Positions 23,498-57,800 of a stretch of 64,000 bases of DNA are shown in pieces (position 1 is the first letter of the stretch; the number at the start of each line of letters is the position of its first letter). The notes under the pieces are model-generated. The model ran no database searches and was not told the DNA's origin. It was given only the letters and a program-made list of their open reading frames with translations. The DNA comes from Sipunculus nudus (Eukaryota; Annelida; Sipuncula; Golfingiida; Sipunculidae). Location: contig CM049310.1 in NCBI GenBank assembly GCA_026874595.1, positions 6,450,001-6,514,000 of the forward strand, in the 5' to 3' direction. Position numbers and translations under genes: made by a program.

Positions 23498-24990
23498 AAT
23501 TGGGTCATTCTACGAAAAACGACCCATTTCAGAAGGTATAACATCTGAAAAATAACTTATCCTATAATATTTATTTTAAAGAGTCTCACAAATAAAAAAT
23601 GTAAACTATATGAAATAGATTTCAGCAGAGCACTTTATTTCTTGAAAAGTTATAGTTTTGGCTAATTTTATGCCCTATATATGTGTATCATCAATTTCAA
23701 AACCGTTTTAGCAGTGCTAGGAACATATTATGAAAGATGAGTTTGATATTCCCATGCCGATTTCATGGTCCCACATAACTGATTTAGAAAAAATAAGACA
23801 GGTTCACCTGTATGATAAATTTTATTATAAAAATTGATTTTAACCCTGTAAAATGCATATTTTTAATTTTATGAGTTTAGTTTTAATCCTCAAACAAAAT
23901 ACAACCGCAACCCACAGAAGGTATAATACAATTAATAGAAGAAAAATATAGCAATCTACCTCGGTAACTAAAAAATACGGGAGATAAAAGCATTCTTTTA
24001 TATGTTTCAAGTAATTTTTTTCTTGAAATTAAATGTATTTTTTAGTATAACGGTGCTGAAGAAGGATAACGTTGCTGAATTACAATAAATGTAATCATTG
24101 GCAAAATTATTACTTAAAGCAAGCAGACTTCTTTTATAATATTTCAAGTTTAATATAAAAAAAAATACATAACACAGTGATCGTTATAAAAACTATGAAA
24201 TTCCTGAATGATAATGCCAGTTTGTAGAAGTTAGATCTTACATCCATCCTGTCACCTTTTTGTTTCAACACCGTTCATTGACATTCACCACCATTAAAAG
24301 TGAAAAGGAACGGTGTTGATGCATAATGGTGTTGAAAAAAGATATGATATTTATTCAAAGAAACTTAATTACTCCATTAACCTTTCTAGTACTCAGTATA
24401 TGTATGTGTTGACAGTGTGAGCTATATTCAAAACTAAGAAAAGCATAAATACTCCATCATTCGGGGAAATATAGGTAACAGTGTTGAAAAGCAATAAATA
24501 TACGGACATTTGTACACAATTATGGATATTTCTTGTCGTAAAATGACAAAATACATGTCGATAATGATGGTTTTGTGGAGTCATTCTGTGACTTTACTTC
24601 AACTTGGGTGGGTTTTAAACAAAGAGTAATCAATCAACATCGTGTCATGGCGATCAAATCTTCTTTATAACGGTGTTGAAAAAAATCTTGGAACAAACAT
24701 TTAATAGCAATAAAAGTGGAAAAATTAAAGGGATGTAAAGAAACTTGTGGAAGTTTTAAGGAACGATTTTATTTTACACGAAGAGTATTTTTTTTAAAAT
24801 AAAAATAAGAGGATAATCAGTTTTTTACTATGGCCTGGGGACAGGTAATTTTTATTGACCTTTGAACCATTAAGTATAGATTTGAAGCATTTTAGGTATT
24901 GCTTTGCTAATAAAATAAGACTATGGAACTGTGAATGCAAGGGACATGAATTTCCATGAATTGGGTCGTTTTCTGTAAAATGACCCAATT
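23498..24990. mobile_element. Non-autonomous DNA transposon with ~30-bp terminal inverted repeats
   Basis: The left end AATTGGGTCATTCTACGAAA with AACGACCCA is matched by the reverse complement of the right end (AATTGGGTCATTTTACAGAA with AACGACCCAA), about 30 of 34 positions. Each terminus is itself partly palindromic (GGGTC...GACCC). Inside, a motif close to AACGGTGTTGAA occurs about seven times in both orientations (near 24048, 24068, 24268, 24309, 24327, 24473 and 24668). No transposase is visible. The target duplication is unclear and the superfamily is not assigned. Confidence 0.7.
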
Positions 24991-25361
24991 AAGAAAGGAG
25001 GTCACAGTTGTTTTACGTGAGACAAGTAGACTGAGAAGTAATAAAATGGAATTTCCATTCAAATTAATTGAATTTACGTCATTTCCAAAGAAAGGTAACA
25101 TTGACAAAAATTTGGCCAAAAGCACTTAGGCCACTATATTGATCAATTAAAAAAAATCATGCCTTAAATGAAAATTTGAAAAAATTGTTATTTTTATTTA
25201 AAGCAGAATATTAAGGTCAATCAATATGATTCTGTGAAAAGGTTCTTGGTACTGCATTTACCAGTGATGGTGTGGAAATTAAGGTTATGCCAGATGCATT
25301 GATTTAGGCATTTATTTATTTGATTTAGGCAACATTTAAAATAAATTATCGTCCTTCAGAG

Positions 25362-46183
<20,822 letters not shown>

Positions 46184-46213
46184 CCAGTGTGGAATTTTAG
46201 GAGAAATGCTATA

Positions 46214-46219
46214 AATAAA
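46214..46219 (+). terminator. NDOR1: NDOR1 polyadenylation signal
   Basis: AATAAA 31 bases after the NDOR1 stop codon, the first such signal downstream. It implies a very short 3' UTR. Confidence 0.65.
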
Positions 46220-46303
46220 ATATTTACTACAAATTTGGTATCTGACTGGCCAGTGTTTCTCAATATGTCAGTATGCTAGTGTATCTCTCATTCTTTTATT
46301 TTT

Positions 46304-46976
46304 ATGCCCCCACCACAAAGTGGCCAGGGCATATAGTTTTACCCATGTCCGTCCTTCCGTCATTCCAAAATCAAACAGTTGAACGTACTTTTCTTCGCAA
46401 TGCCTGGAGATATTGGCCTGATTTTTGTTTTGTGGGCAGATATAGACCAGTTACAGATCAAGTTCGTGTTTTGTCCCAGTTGACCTACTTTTGACCACTT
46501 TACGGCTCCTGAACATAGAAAATTTCATGAAAAATATAAACTTTCATGACAAATACACATGTACAGACTTTTTTCGCAGTGCCTGCAGATATTGGCCTGA
46601 TTTTTGGTGTGTGGGCAGATAATGACCAGTTACAGATCGAGTTCACGTTTCTTCCCAGTTGACCTACTTTTGACTGTTTTACGGCTCCTATTTTTGACCA
46701 TATGACAGATCCTGAACATAGAAAATTTCATGAAAGACAGAATTTTTTATGTAAAATGCACATGTATGGACTTTTTTCACAATGCCTGCAGATAATGGCC
46801 TGATTTTTGGTGTGTTGCTCGATAATGACCCATTACAAATCATGTTTGCATTTTGCCCTTTTTGACCTACTTTTGACCATACGACACCTCCTGAACTTAA
46901 AAAATTTTACAAAATTTAACAAATGTTTCTAATTTGCCCCAGGAGGGGGCATTCGTGTCATTCCGACACATCTAGT
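46304..46976 (+). mobile_element. Helentron-like element 4, different subfamily
   Basis: ATGCCCCC at the 5' end (46304-46311) is inverted as GGGGGCAT near the 3' end (46945-46952). A GTGTCATTCCGACAC hairpin (46955-46969) and terminal CTAGT (46972-46976) follow. The interior has three diverged ~190-base units (GCCTGCAGATATTGGCCTGA, then CAGTTGACCTACTTTTGACC) and a GTCCGTCCTTCCGTC tract near the 5' end. The architecture is the same as in the NDOR1 intron elements, but the sequence differs. No coding frame. Confidence 0.65.
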
Positions 46977-49900
46977 TTTTTTTATGTTTTTCATGTGTAT
47001 TCTCTTTACTTCACCAGCATAAATCCCCAGGTTAACTGATTTCAATAGGTGCGTATACCACACAGAAGATATAAACATACAGTAGCTGGCAGCAGATTAA
47101 TACCATGGCATTATTAAAAGTTGCAAAATCTGTTTAAAAACATGTCCTTTTTTGACAAACAGAAATTTTGATGATCAATAGAACATTGTAGTATTTGATC
47201 GCTCATTATTGCTGGTTTTGTTTGTCCTTTGGTTGACTATCCTGCCATCTGGTGACTTTTCATGGAAGTGTTGGCAGCTTCAAAGAAAAATCTCAATTTA
47301 CCTTTCAGTGAATAAACAAGAAAAAGTTTTCTTTTCAGAAATAAATACTACGTAATGGACTGGACATAGGACACTGTATGATGATTAATTTTGCACCTGT
47401 ATGATATGTCAATTAAAATAACTTAGATTACTCAGAAAACTATTTTATGTTTAAATTGAGACCTTCAAAGATATCAAATAACGGGTTGATAGAGCCTGGC
47501 GAAGCACTTGCGTCATATAACTTCAATGATTAAGCAGGACAGTCTCCAAATAAAACCATCTATTTCTTAAGATAATCCTAAAAAAATTGCCCTCAAAATT
47601 TAATGTAAAAAATAATAAACGGCTAAAGCAAGCTTACTAGAACAGCATTCCTTTCATTTATATCAGGTTTCATGGTCGTATCATCACATTTACAACTGTA
47701 AATTCTTATATGATAAAACGTTTTTCAGGAGTTTTTAATTATATAAAGTAACAAGGGCAGGTCAAGACAAACAGGACTTGCATTATATTGTATATACGAT
47801 AATACATGTTTGTATTTCTCTTAGTATATATGTCAGTGGTCCAAGTGGTCTCACATATTCCTTCCGACAAGTCTTTGATCAACCACAGGTTAAAAAAAAA
47901 TAATCGACCAACGGTGTACATATACAAGACATGTAGGAACTCGTCCATTGAGCACGCTAAAGCCAGCTGAAAAAAATGGCCCACGACCAACAAGAGCCAG
48001 TGAAAGCACTGATCACTGCTACACCTTATTAGAATAATCGGACCTGACACGATCGTTTACTGTCCAGCTAATAGATGGCAGCCCACATCCTCCGTGGCAC
48101 GGCTTCAGCAGTGTTTGTTTTTAAGCTTACTGTCGATCTGGTGACATTTTGTGTCATCCTTATCATGTCTTTCACCTGTATGTTTCCGCTTACGACCAAT
48201 ATACGTATGAATTTCCACAACAAATATGTATGCGTCTCAATAGATGTTCGCAAGTCTTGCTGAGGTGGCGCCACCTATAATTTCCTGTGTTCATGCACTG
48301 TCTTATGCCATAATGAGTTATGGAGTAAAAACATCAAAAGCTTAATCTTCTGTCAGTACAATTTATTAGGGAGGCCAGATTTCTCAGGGTTAGGTGAATA
48401 TTCCCATGAAATACAGAATGCTAACTTATCATGAACATTTTACCGCTGCAGCAGACTGGTGGCGCCATCTTTAATTTGTTTTACGCTTTACTTGTATTTC
48501 TTAGGATTAAAGATTGTTACAGCCAACGGTCTATACTTATAACAGATCACAAATCTTAAATATATATCCCACGAAGTCCAAACTTCACATGCTGACAGTA
48601 CCCAGAAGAAATCTAGAATTAGGCCAGTGTGACCTATATTATCTGTGGTACTGGACGAAAACACGTTCTAGCACATCAGAAGCTAAAACACCTGATACAT
48701 CAAATGACCAGATTGATTCTCATCAGCGGGCCAGTTGATCGGCCATTGGTCCAAACTTAAAAAAAGAGGGGTCAGATTTCTCAAGAACTGCTCTACTTAT
48801 CATGATATTTGATGTGTACATCTAATTTCACATATACAGGAGACCGGTTCCAACTACATTTCGAAAAATTTATACAAATTTTACTTCATTACTAAGAACA
48901 TTAATTTATCCTTGAGCATCCCTATGGTAGCTGTTAGACATTTGTACAGCAAGACATGAAGAGATTTCTCAGAGGGCCTTAACAGAAATGGCGCCTGCTG
49001 ATGTACACAGGTTTAGGCACTTCAGTCTCATACGTCTGACACATACAAGGGCATAAAATCTAAGCATTAATTGGCAGTTCAAAATTTACGTTTGGTCTAG
49101 TTGTAATAAAGCTTTCTTGTAAATCCAAGATTAGCATTTATTTGGCTACTTGCATAGACCACGAGCCACTAGTTTATATTATTTCCAAAGTTTAGAAAAA
49201 CTTATCTTAAATAATTATAATATGAACATTTACCTTTTCCCACTTCTCATAAATTTTTTTATTGTATCTCGGAGCTTTGAGGTCATAAAGGTCACAAGAG
49301 TATAACCCTTGCCAATTAATGCTTGGTATACATATACTAAACAAATGGTGTACAGCACTTCCATGTAATACCTTTGTACTTTGCTAAGGTGTACATTAAG
49401 TGTAGCTGGTGCGACTGATTTGTAAACCCAATAATAATACGTGGCTTTGTATGGAGGTTGGATGGGCAGGCAAAGCATAGTGCTTTCAAATGCATGGACA
49501 TGCACGCAAGACCCCTCCCATACTCATCGTGCTACTCTAGTAAAGTCTTTCGCATATTCACGGTCCATTGCATAGTTTTAAGGTACTACGAAAAATTTGA
49601 AATCTTACATAAAGGACAAAGATGTGCTGATATATCTCACAAGAATGGTCTTGCAAACACCTAAATAAGACATGTTAACTTTGTTTCATGAATTTAGTGT
49701 ATCAGAATATAGCCATTCAAATAGTTTCTTATAAAGGCTGTTTACTGCATGTAGTTCGCCATGCATTTATGGACTTCTGACGTCGTGACTTTTCTGATCT
49801 ATCATCTAAAGCTATACATGTATAACACGTATAAGCTTTTCATTGGACTTGATCAATGACTGCGCTCTTACGTTATTATAAAGTGATAGTGTTATGATGT

Positions 49901-50640
49901 AAATTCATTCATTGACTACAAAACTAGATTTGGATGTGTGTGTCCTTAGACATTATGTGGTTGCATGTGCATTTATACGCATATTCACACATACACAAAC
50001 TCGCTCACTCACACACATTAAAATAATCATGAAATGTACCAAGGATAAATTAATTATGAATATATATATATATATATATATATACATTATCTGCACCAGG
50101 AAGGGAAGTTTGGGAAATAATTTACACGATAATTTGTAAGAGAGTAAAGAGAATCACAAATACCACATTTCCGGAAGATTGCGCATTGCGCTTGGTTGAA
50201 TTCAGCTGTAAACTTGCGGGGTAAGCACACGATTTTCAAGTAAAGGGGGGTTCCATATGGAATCGCGATAATAAAAGAAAGGCCATCGTGGGTGTTGGGC
50301 TTTGTTATTATTTTATTATTCGTTGGGGTAGAGGCAATTCTGCTATGGTTTAGTGCGTAAATCTGCGAAAAGGAGGAAAAGAGAGGAAAATGAAAATCCA
50401 AATGGTAAACAAATTGACTGCGGACTTAAGTTTCTGAGCAAATGAATATGTAGTGTTGCTGTTGTAAAAAATGCTACTCGGCGGCAATGCTTTTTTTTAA
50501 CTTTTGTATTTTTAACCTAAAACTTCTATTTAATTTGTCAAGTTGTGTTTGGTAGGTTAAAATTCATTCGATGTGAACTAAAACAATACAACATATATAA
50601 ATCTGATTTAAATAATAACAAAAAAAAAGACATGTACATC
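46977..50640. other. Spacer between convergent NDOR1 and LHX6/8 genes
   Basis: Contains GGTGGCGCCACCT-type fragments near 48263 and 48460 related to the intron repeats, one unit of the 175-base family of 2440-4080 at about 48590-48690, and a (TA)n run at about 50059-50084. No gene is recognisable; short frames lack any known motif. Confidence 0.5.
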
Positions 50641-50660
50641 ATGATATTGTTTTATTAATA
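50641..50660 (-). terminator. Candidate polyadenylation signal of the LIM-homeobox gene
   Basis: TTTATT on the + strand (about 50651-50656) is AATAAA on the minus strand, roughly 1.7 kb downstream of the predicted stop codon. It is one of several possibilities and is weakly supported. Confidence 0.25.
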
Positions 50661-50929
50661 TGTACAATATATACACTGTCATTGTGAAGTGTTACCTTGC
50701 AGCAGTTCAATTGAGTATTGTATTTACAAATTATCTGCTTTTATAGTGTTGTACATATAAACAAGAAGGGGTATATATTTAAAAATTCTTTCATGTGTGA
50801 TATTCATGTCATACTATTATTTACACATAATGATTCCAGCTTCTAAAATGCATGTTCCTGGTTTCATATAACCTTATCTGACTGTGTTTCACCTTGTATA
50901 CACCTGTTAGCCTGTGGTGTGATGGAGAC

Positions 50930-51640
50930 CTCTGCCTGTACACTTGGTTAGTTTCATTGTGCAACATTTGCGGTATTTGACTGAAAGTTCTATGTTCAAC
51001 CCTATATGCAGTGTATGTGAATGTAATTATTCGATGTGCACCTTGTGTACTGAATGGGACTTAAGGATTGTAGTGTGTACCTTGTATCATATTTTTGTGA
51101 CTGAGAGCTTTCTATGTGCACCAAGGAGGCTCTGTATCCGTCAATGTGCAGTCTGCAAGTTAAGAGTGACCCTAATTTTTCTATACATGGATACCATGCT
51201 GTGTGTTGTGTGCACTTTGAAATGTGTGCGTGAATGTAGGTTTTCCATGTGCAACGTGTGCGCTATAAAGAACTCTCAATTTCTGTTTGCACCCTTTACG
51301 TTGTGTGACTGTAAATATATTCATGTCCGCTTTTAACACTGTTTGTGACTGTATTTTTTATGTGCTCCTTATACGCTGTATGAGTAAATTTTCATGTACA
51401 AATTGTCCGCTATTCCATGTACCTCTTTTGCGCTGGGTGGTTTTGTTTTCAACTTTGTGAGATTGGTGAATAGTTGTCTTCCGTTTGTACCTTATACCCT
51501 GTTTGTGTCTGTACGTTTTGCTGTTTCCTTTTGTGCGTCTGTGCAGTTAGTGTCATTTGATTTATGTGTAATTTGTATTTTGTGAATGCAGTTTTGTCAT
51601 GTGTACCCAGTACCCCGTATGTGACTCTAAAGAGTAGCAA
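50930..51640. repeat. Degenerate TG-rich minisatellite
   Basis: Variants of ATGTGCACCTTGTGCGCTGT followed by GTGACTGTA and a T-rich spacer recur irregularly (for example near 51032, 51113, 51250, 51359, 51398 and 51417). The repetition creates a 130-residue cysteine-rich + strand frame at 50944-51336 with SMCTLC-like motifs. This is best explained by the repeat rather than by a gene. Confidence 0.65.
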
Positions 51641-52361
51641 TTTGAATAGTTTGTAACAGTGAAAACGGTTAAGGTCTATATGAGAGAAGCTTCAGATCTA
51701 GCTGTATATACAATTCGCAAATGCCCGAGTAACAGAAACAATCTCACGGTAACCACTCTGTTCTCATATCACGTGGCTTCTCTTGTTCATAGTGTCAATG
51801 AAGCTGATCAAATCATTCAGTCGTAGAGCAAGAAAAAGCACTGACATCAGCTCATCGTCTTGGCCAGACTAGAAAGCCAGTTGAAACTTGCAGCCAATCA
51901 TATTGTAGCAAACGAACGTGTGTCGCCGTATAAGTTAGGTTGGGCACAGCCGTTAGTTAGTCACGGTTTTTGCTAATGCCACAATCTTGAGCAACAATGT
52001 TTTTTAACAGATGTCAGGGTAACCTTTTCAAAGTTCTTGAAATCCATCAGAGTTTATGAACAGTGAAACAGGTCATAATAACATGTGGCGACATATGACC
52101 GTTCCACAGAGATAGGAACCAAGAGCATGATTCCATGGCAACAGTAACCATGGCGCATGCCACGAAAAGATCCTGCATGGTTGGCTACATTTTTTCACCC
52201 ATGGCGGGCAACTCTGAAATCTGACTGGTTGATGTTTGTGTCAATCGCTTACGTCACGACTACATCTTTTTAGCGGCACACACAGAGAATCGAGCATTCA
52301 TCGTAGAAGCGATGTCGCAGTGCCGAACTGTCTCCTGTAGCTCGGTATGACCGGAAGTCTG

Positions 52362-54030
52362 TCAACTGGCAAAGATGAGCGTTTCCGGTGACTGACCCAT
52401 TCCGGTGTGCCAAACTGCAACAAACACAAATAAGATATAGGAATACTCCACGGTAATACACACATTTATAAAAAAAAGCTCCACAAATCAGAGACCTTTC
52501 CTTTAAAGTTTTAATGTCCCTTAATTGGTTTGCTGTCACATATAGTTCCACCCATTCATGAAAACCCACATTAAATATTTCAATAAAAAGTCCCAGTAGT
52601 TTCGGGAACTTCTTAGATGACGCCTACACCGTTCGCCTCCTGTTATCTATGATGACATGCGTTATGTATTGACGCCACCTATATGATAGACAAAACTATA
52701 ATGATATTATCAACATATACTGCTTTATTTTATTGATACCAAAAAATATGCAAAAACGACGCACATTTAAGAAATCACACAATTGATAAAGCTTTATTTA
52801 TGAGACAACAGATTTTCTGTTAAGTTTCAGGCTTATATAGTTTCACGCGAGATTAAAAAAAAATAAACAGTCATTGTTTGGCATCAAATGGAAAAAAATT
52901 AAACGATAATTAAAGTTAAAAAAAATATTAAACGATGATAAAACAAAGAAACATTATATTTCGCTGGATTAGATAAATGTCCAACGCCTGAAAACATGTG
53001 CCTGGAGCCTGAATGGGAAAATGGTAAGAAATTAATTATGCAATAATGATATATACCTGGTTCAGGGGTGCCGTTCATCGTCTGTAGACCTCCGTTGATT
53101 GAACTTGGCGAGTGGGGCTGCCGGTTATTGTTATTATTATTACAACTTCCGTTAGGCTGTTTCTGTTGCTGTTGTTGGTGTTTCTTTTGGCGGGCACGTG
53201 AGTTCTGGAACCACACTTGCGTCACGCGTTTACTGAGTCCTGTGATCTGCGCTATCCTCTCCAGATCTTGGCCGTCGGGGTTGGAGTCGAGCTGGAAGTT
53301 GGCCTGCAGGACTTGTAGCTGCTCCTCAGTGAACGTTGTCCGGACCCTCTTCGCCTTTTGTTTCTGTTGATTGTCCGAATCTGCAGAAGAGTCGGAGTCT
53401 GAAATATCAAAGACGTCAGACTTCACGGGCGGAATACTAAATATATCTTGGATTTGTTGTGAGACTTTGACCTCGTTGGCCTATGTTCATAGATACTCCT
53501 TGGAGGGATTATGTATATTACCTATACCATTTATTGTGGGTCTTTTTAAAATAAGAAAAAAAAATCCATAAAATGAAAACCTAAGATAACCTCACGTCTC
53601 TACATTTGAGGTAATTTAGATTACAATGATAATCTCAAACGTCCCATTATTCGAGGTAGTCTCGAAAAGATCTATAATCTCGCCAGCCTCTATGTTCGAG
53701 ATAATCGCAATTCTCGTTAATCGTGATCATTTTGATACCATATTCATCTGGACAGTCTCGATACACAACACACCACAGTGTGAAAATATTAACTGAAGTT
53801 TATATTCTTTATCAATCAGCTTTCCAATCAGCTTATTTATAATTATGTAAATGTACAGTATAGAAAAACTGAATACCATTTTGTTACTTTGTTGTTGCTC
53901 ATCTTGGTGTAACTTACTGTCGTTTGTAAAATTTTACACTTGTAAGTTTTACACTTAAATACATTTTATCCTTAATTTGTTGCACTCTTATGATGTTTGT
54001 GTCTTTAAGTAAATATAATAAAGCTTCCTC

Positions 54031-54085
<55 letters not shown>

Positions 54086-54838
54086 TAATAATAATAATAA
54101 TAATAATAACGTTCCGCATGTTAAAAAAATAATAATAAAAAGGTAAAGGCTACCAAAAAATTGATTTCAAAATAGCCGTAATAAAAAGAAAGCAATGTGA
54201 GAAATAGGGTTTATATGTCGTGGTGTACAGACCTCTTACTCTAAGGTTTCAGGGAAGGTCGCTGTTTTATGTAGAACCCTAGAACCCCGGTACATAGAGT
54301 AACTTTACGATTTAGCCCGGGATATAAACCGTTCACCTTTTGCGTTTATATGCTTGGTCTTTGGCAGAACCTTTCATATAGGCCGCGTTAACCGACAAAC
54401 TCTCAGCTGATCACATCACAAACAGACTTGTAAGTCACACGAGGTCTACCATCTGACAGACAATTGTAGACAATTGTATATTGATGATTTTATTGATTTA
54501 TTAAAACCGGCACCTTGAAACTTTGGCCCCGGAGTTAATTGAATTATTTGGGAAGGCGAGCGGTTCCATGACACAATCAGCGGATACATCTGGACACTGT
54601 GTCTGGCTCTCTGTTCACAGACACCCCGGTTTTTATCCCGCAGCCCTCACTGTGATTAGAGCTACGTTTCAGGGCATTTGTTCATTCATCTAACAGTGGC
54701 ACTACCATTTATATTGTCTTTTTTTTATCTTTATGATATACTTTGTAACTCCTATGCCAAAATACCATACTGTAAAAACATTTTGGGGAACACTGTGAAT
54801 ACGCATAATCGCTTTCTCTCTGTCTGTCTGTCTGTCTG

Positions 54839-54886
<48 letters not shown>

Positions 54887-57800
54887 ATTCATTTACTTAT
54901 TTTCATGTATCGATCTTTAGTTTCTTATAATTGTTCTTATAATTGTAATTAGAAAACCACAATGTTGCCTGTTTTAGTTCATATTACAGGACGGTATAGT
55001 TTTATTGTTATAATGTAACACAATTAAATAAGTGTCGTTCTTGTTTAACATTGCTTCCGCCTCAAACAGAATTATAATATTAAATACAATCAGGAAGTAA
55101 ATCAACAGAAATCATGTGATTTGTTTCCCATTATATTCATTTATTTTGTCTATATATTAAAAAAATATGTATTAATTTGATTATTTATATATTTTATTAA
55201 TACATATTTAACCATTATACCTGTTTCAGTATAAACTATTTTTCTGTAGAAATCCTGGTCAAGATTAAACATTACGGATCATTGATCGTATACCATAGCC
55301 ACGATGCTCATAAAAAATAAACGATTTTTAAAAAGCCAAACGAATAATCAATAACAAATTAGCCAGACTTACATGAAGGCACAAGCACAAACATATAAGG
55401 CCAGCCATGACTGCTGTAGTCGGCTGTTATTTTTTATAGGCTGCCTAGTTTGTATAGATCAGGCTTAGAATTTTGCAGTCAGTTAAAGTCACTGAACCAT
55501 TTGAAAGGTTATGGGATTTTAATCATCGGAGTTATTCGACATGTAAGCTTGAAACTGGGCCCCATACGAACACGTCTGATACATCCTGCCAAGGGAGAAG
55601 ACAGCCCTAACCGGGGCCCCGTGTAGAGAGTCATCCTCTGTGCCAAGTAAGACAATTAGATTAGTCGGCGAGCGAGGTTGACATTCGAGCCACTCGGCAC
55701 CAGAGACGAAAAATCAATCAGCAACATTTCCCGATTCAATTCGAATCTCGTCACAGTATTCTGTGTGCGTTATGACAGTCAATTGGCGATTGTATGGCGA
55801 CAAATTCCATTACAGGGCAATTCATGGTCCCTACAGAGGCCGCCCGGGAACACCCAAAACATCCTCTCATATGATGGTCGGGAGGCTGAGCCGGAGCTTC
55901 AGCAACCGGAGACAAGGCTGGGATGGGGCTGCGGAAGCTGAATACGAGCGTTAATGAGATATGAGCGTACCTGCATAGTAATGCCCACGCTCCAAATATT
56001 CCATTGTGCGGTCATATGGGGTAAATAAGATAGGAATAGAGCGGTAAAAACGGACCTGGAGCACGCCTAGAATCAGCTGACGACCCTTCTGTATCCGTTA
56101 AAGAATACTTTGCTTTAGCTCTCCTTGGTTTTATGCTCCATCGACATAAGAGAGAGAGAGAAAGAGAGAGAGAAGGAGAGAGAGAGAGAGAGAGAGACTG
56201 TATGCCTCCATCTTTTAACAGGAACGTGAGAGGGTGATATAACGTAACTGCATGCTGGTATTTTATATTTCCTTAGATCTTGCTTGGAACATTTCCATAT
56301 ACTTAGTGAATATATATAAAAAAATTAAGAGAAAACGTTTGATAACACCGCCTTCTTCCTAACAAAATTTGATGCAAATACTTTGATATGTTAAATTTAG
56401 TTACTGGCTCGGAAAATAACTGTATTTTATATATAATTTATACCTTTTACTTATATATGCAGGATATTCACAGAATTGATTCACCCGTATTTATCCTATG
56501 ATATCACACGTGACCCTGATATATCTTAGATAAGTTCAAGTGCAGCTCCTATTTTATTTTGCATACAAATATTTTCTTCCATTTCAGTTTTTAATTATAT
56601 ATATGTTTATGTTAGAGAAGAAAAGTATCATGTATTAAACTTACCTCCGGCGGGCCCGCCTTCCAGGGCTTCTATATAATGTGTTTTACAGAGTAGTCTG
56701 TTGTCCTGCAGCGCGAACTCCTCTCCGGTTGACAGTTGCCGTTTACAGCTATCACAAGCGAAGCAGGCCAGATGGTACACGTGGTCTTTAGCCCTCCGCA
56801 CCCAGTCCGTCGAGCAGATATTGCGGTAGCATTTGGAGCATTTGGTGCCGAATTCCCTGTTAAAAAAAATAATTTGTACATATTCGCAAGTGTATATTAA
56901 TTTGGAGAATTCGCGAGGAATTAAACGTACCGAACATAATTGTGAATGAGTGTGATTTTATTCGACATGTATTTTTTAGCTTGAGAGATGTTAAAAGTAC
57001 ATAATACAGAAATTGTATCTGATAATCGTTTGATCATTGCAAAACACAAAATATTTTTAGGGGGGGGGGGGGGCAAAAAGCTATTTCACTCCTGACGTAT
57101 GTTCATTTGTTATTTTTTTTTTATTATTTTATTTAAAAACAGCATATGACATCAACCAAACATGCACGTCTTATCTAAGTTCGGACGAGCAGAAAAATTC
57201 TTATTTCCTTACGCTTAATCTATCATGATAATACTTATGACAATGATAATTTACTTATGATAATGATTTGGAGATAATCATTTACTGTCCTTACGGTATT
57301 GATCAGTGACTTTCACATACCTAAATCAGTTATTTACCTTACGGTAAGGATTTGTGCCTATAGGATAGAATATTTACTATTCTCATATTAATGATTAGGG
57401 ACGCGGAAATAAAAAGTCACATCCAATAAAGACTAAATCTATATCCGAAAGTGGTGGAAAAGAAAAAAAAAACTTCATCTCTGACGCATGGTATATGTAA
57501 ATGTTAAAACTAGATTGCTCAAAGAAATGGAATTTTTTACATATCGAGAGGCGTACAGCAAATGCAATTGTTACTGATGTAGTGATTAGGCATATATTTT
57601 CTTGAGTCATCTTTTTAGACCATTTATAAGTAGTGAAAAAAGGGCAAAAATGAATCTATCGGATATCAGGATAAAAAATACAAAATATTGGTTTGATTGG
57701 AACAAGTTCAGCTTAAATAATGACTAAATATGATTTATAGCTCTACCGCCTCGTTTATAATTCCGTCAATATTTCCATAAATAATTTTCCCTAATCAAAA

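Noticed and set aside
50944-51336. 130-residue cysteine-rich + strand open frame
   Set aside because: Its cysteines come from a degenerate TGTGC-type repeat; there is no signal peptide, splice context or known domain.
52899-53426. Uninterrupted 175-residue homeodomain frame as a complete single-exon gene
   Set aside because: Its first residues precede a clear TTTCAG acceptor and its tail follows a donor at 53056. Upstream LIM exons join in phase, so this frame includes intron sequence at both ends.
55678-55954. Two overlapping + strand frames in an LHX6/8 intron
   Set aside because: No recognised domain; openness is explained by the locally higher GC content.
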